Source of the DNA: Acidobacteriaceae bacterium
GTDB lineage: Bacteria > Acidobacteriota > Terriglobia > Terriglobales > Acidobacteriaceae
DNA: 6,420 nucleotides
Assembly: GCA_003152795.1 (NCBI GenBank)
Contig: PMBA01000215.1
Span: forward strand, 1 to 6,420
Reading direction: 5' to 3'
Shown here: positions 4,898 through 6,420 of the stretch, piece after piece
How the letters are laid out: every line of letters begins with the position of its first letter
Position numbering within the stretch: position 1 is the stretch's first letter
Notes under the pieces: model-generated
Told to the model about the DNA's origin: nothing
Databases searched by the model: none
What the model saw: the letters and a program-made list of their open reading frames with translations, nothing else
Translations under genes and position numbers: made by a program

Positions 4898-5851
4898 CGG
4901 GACGGGCACGCTCTCCACGATCTCGCGGAGGACTTGTTCGGCTTGCTCGGATTTTTTCAGAGTGGAAGTGTAGAGCGAACTCACGACGACGCGGTGGGCG
5001 AACACGGAGACGACCAGCGGCTTGAAATCTTCGGGAGTGCAGTAATCGCGGCCATCGAGGAAGGCCATGGCCTGGGCGGCGCGGTAGAGCATCTGCGAGC
5101 CTCGGGGAGAGACTCCGAGGGAGAGATATTCGGACTCGCGGGTTTTGGTGACTATGTTGAGCAGGTAGGTGATGAGCGATTCGTCGACGTGGACCCGGGC
5201 TACGGCCTGCTGAATTTCGATCACGTCGGCGGCGTTGAGGGCGGGGCGCAGGTTTTCCAGTTGAGCGACGCCGGCTTCGGAGCGCAGGATCTCGCGCTCG
5301 GCGTTGCCTTCGGGATATCCCATACGCACCCGCATGAGGAAACGATCGAGTTGCGATTCGGGCAGGGGATAGGTGCCGTGGTGCTCGACGGGATTCTGGG
5401 TAGCGATGACCAGGAACGGTTGCGGCAGCGGATAGGAGTGCGCGTCGATGGTGACCTGGCCCTCGTTCATGGCTTCGAGCAGGGCGGACTGCGTTTTCGG
5501 AGTGGTGCGGTTGATTTCGTCGGCTAACAGGACGTTGGCGAAAACCGGTCCGCGCTTGAATTCAAATTTCTGGTCGGCGGCGGAGTAGATCGAGATGCCC
5601 AGCACGTCGGAGGGCAACATGTCGCTGGTGAACTGGATGCGCTGGAAGGTGCAGTCGATGGCGCGGGCGAGAGCCTGGCCAAGCGTGGTCTTGCCGACTC
5701 CGGGAACGCCTTCGATTAGGAGATGGCCTTTGGCGAAGATGCAAACCAGGGCGAGGCGCAGGACGTCGTCTTTGCCGCGGATGACGCGGCGCAGACTGTT
5801 TTCAAGTGCCGCAGCGCGGCGCGAGGTTGCCACCAGAGTTTCGGGAGCCAT
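4892..5851 (-). CDS. moxR: MoxR-family AAA+ ATPase
   Basis: A 319-residue protein, usual length for MoxR ATPases, which act as chaperone-like remodelers, often with DUF58 and von Willebrand A proteins, in cofactor insertion or envelope maturation. Seen: Walker A GVPGVGKTT (48-56), Walker B VLLADEINR (107-115), pore-side ALLEAMNEGQVTI (123-135), sensor 1 ATQNP (150-154), the family signature GTYPLPESQLDRF (159-171) with Arg170 as likely arginine finger, and sensor 2 SPRG (248-251). All catalytic motifs are intact. The start is ATG with no Shine-Dalgarno; TAAAAT lies 7 bases upstream, as for the DUF4149 gene. Odd: no DUF58, VWA or transglutaminase gene follows; downstream are a palindromic repeat and a convergent small gene, so its usual partners are elsewhere. 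The stop codon lies inside the repeat. Confidence 0.93.
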   Translation of the reverse strand: MAPETLVATSRRAAALENSLRRVIRGKDDVLRLALVCIFAKGHLLIEGVPGVGKTTLGQALARAIDCTFQRIQFTSDMLPSDVLGISIYSAADQKFEFKRGPVFANVLLADEINRTTPKTQSALLEAMNEGQVTIDAHSYPLPQPFLVIATQNPVEHHGTYPLPESQLDRFLMRVRMGYPEGNAEREILRSEAGVAQLENLRPALNAADVIEIQQAVARVHVDESLITYLLNIVTKTRESEYLSLGVSPRGSQMLYRAAQAMAFLDGRDYCTPEDFKPLVVSVFAHRVVVSSLYTSTLKKSEQAEQVLREIVESVPVPV

Positions 5852-5858
5852 TGCGGCG

Positions 5859-5864
5859 ATTTTA
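5859..5864 (-). promoter_or_regulatory. -10-like box (TAAAAT) for moxR, leaderless
   Basis: The minus strand reads TAAAAT followed by exactly 7 bases and the moxR ATG, which has no Shine-Dalgarno. The spacing equals that at 3187-3192. No clear -35 is seen. Confidence 0.4.
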
Positions 5865-5906
5865 CTATGCGGGTGGGGTCGCGGGCGGTTACCGATGTCA
5901 CCGAAA

Positions 5907-5937
5907 AGTTCTCAGTTCCCAGTTCTCAGTTCTCAGT
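5907..5937. repeat. Heptamer tandem array C, left arm of inverted pair around four-helix-bundle gene 2
   Basis: Four units, AGTTCTC, AGTTCCC, AGTTCTC and AGTTCTC, plus a partial AGT. Bases 5923-5937 are the exact reverse complement of 6406-6420. Same family as the array at 1543-1577 and related to that at 1-31 (shared core CAGTWSY). Confidence 0.9.
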
Positions 5938-5952
5938 AAGAACAAACCCTTC

Positions 5953-6320
5953 TCACGCCGCTCGGCTCTTGATTGAGGCGATGAGTCCATTCAGCACTCT
6001 GCCAAGCTCATCCGCGCTAGCCAGCAATTCGTCTGCCTTCGCCGGTTGGAGGTACTTCAGGTCTCTCGCGATTAGAAGTTGAGTCTCAATTTCGACCAGG
6101 GAGCCACGTGCCTGACTCAGGAAGTGATGAAACTCCTTCTGCGAAAAGCGGGCCTGTCCCTCTGCAATATTGCTCGGTACGGAAACGGAAGCTCTCGGCG
6201 CAATTGATTGGTGAGTCCGTAACGCTCCTCGCTCGGAAATCTTTGAGTCACCGCGTAGATTTCCGTGACGAACCTCATGGCTTTCTGCCAAGCGATCAGA
6301 TCACGATAAGAACGGCCCAT
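5953..6320 (-). pseudogene. Four-helix-bundle protein (S23/23S rRNA IVP family), frameshifted copy 2
   Basis: The start ATG is at 6320, chosen because GGAGG lies 4 bases upstream and MGRSYRDLIAWQKAM is the family N-terminus; an ATG at 6344 in the same frame is less likely. The frame runs through FVTEIYAVTQRFPSEERYGL and TNQLRR (residue 42), then breaks at about 6191-6196. The family sequence resumes two bases out of phase: ASVSVPSNIAEGQARFSQ, then KEFHHFLSQARGSLVEIETQ, ending RVLNGLIASIKSRAA with TGA at 5953-5955. The span of 368 bases is two over a multiple of three; a doubled GA in CCGAGAGC explains it. Restored length is about 122 residues. The protein is clearly homologous to copy 1 but diverged, so this is not a recent local duplication. 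Function as for copy 1 is unknown. Confidence 0.85.
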
Positions 6321-6324
6321 AGTT

Positions 6325-6329
6325 CCTCC
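6325..6329 (-). promoter_or_regulatory. Shine-Dalgarno GGAGG of four-helix-bundle gene 2
   Basis: The minus strand reads TGGAGGAACT directly before the ATG at 6320. It decides the start in favour of 6320 over 6344 and suggests that the gene was built to be translated. Confidence 0.6.
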
Positions 6330-6399
6330 ACAGAAGCAGATCATCGAGTTTCCGTGGCCGAAATAATGTGACCAGCAACCAAAAAGATTGTTCGGTTTT

Positions 6400-6420
6400 C
6401 TGAGAACTGAGAACTGAGAA
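6400..6420. repeat. Heptamer array C', right arm of inverted pair around four-helix-bundle gene 2
   Basis: Three perfect units of CTGAGAA run to the window edge, the complement of the AGTTCTC units at 5907-5937 (15 bp exact: 6406-6420 against 5923-5937). The array probably continues beyond the window. Confidence 0.88.

Noticed and set aside
4934..5527. A 197-residue open frame on the plus strand opposite moxR
   Set aside because: Shadow of moxR, Gly/Val/Asp-rich, with no recognisable domain and no ribosome-binding site.

Overview
The window looks like chromosomal DNA from an acidobacterium (Acidobacteriota, Terriglobia/Koribacter-like). This is inference from moderately high GC, the mix of gene families (a divergent YchF-type GTPase, a secreted M28 peptidase, DUF4149, zinc-ribbon plus GAF, an orphan MoxR, four-helix-bundle S23/IVP proteins) and intergenic repeat families I associate with that phylum. 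No RNA genes, CRISPR array, transposase or phage gene is visible.

Layout, left to right. A frameshifted four-helix-bundle (23S rRNA intervening-sequence protein family) gene on the minus strand (38-392) lies between two inverted arrays of 7-bp repeats (1-31 and 429-451). Next on the minus strand is a YchF-like P-loop NTPase (453-1538), with a solo 7-bp array ending at its start codon. A divergent intergenic region with a hairpin repeat leads to a secreted M28 zinc peptidase on the plus strand (1765-2652). It converges on a DUF4149 membrane protein (2697-3179, minus). An inverted array of 8-bp repeats (3205-3302) and a perfect DnaA-box 9-mer precede a zinc-ribbon/GAF protein (3405-4241, plus). 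A small membrane-anchored protein of unknown function (4313-4816, plus) sits between two inverted copies of a GC-rich palindromic repeat, the second of which overlaps the stop codon of a MoxR-type AAA+ ATPase (4892-5851, minus). The window ends with a second frameshifted four-helix-bundle gene (5953-6320, minus), again enclosed by inverted 7-bp arrays (5907-5937 and 6400-6420).

The protein-coding genes do not form an obvious pathway; most are single-gene units with frequent strand switches. The notable structure is in the repeats. Nearly every intergenic gap holds a short inverted or tandem repeat, and both four-helix-bundle genes have the same architecture: complementary arrays of a CRGTWSY-like heptamer on either side, so a transcript could fold the whole gene into one stem-loop. 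This resembles the layout of 23S rRNA intervening sequences that carry the same protein family, but here it occurs outside rRNA. A small mobile or selfish cassette is a plausible explanation; it is not proven by this window. Both copies are frameshifted at different places.
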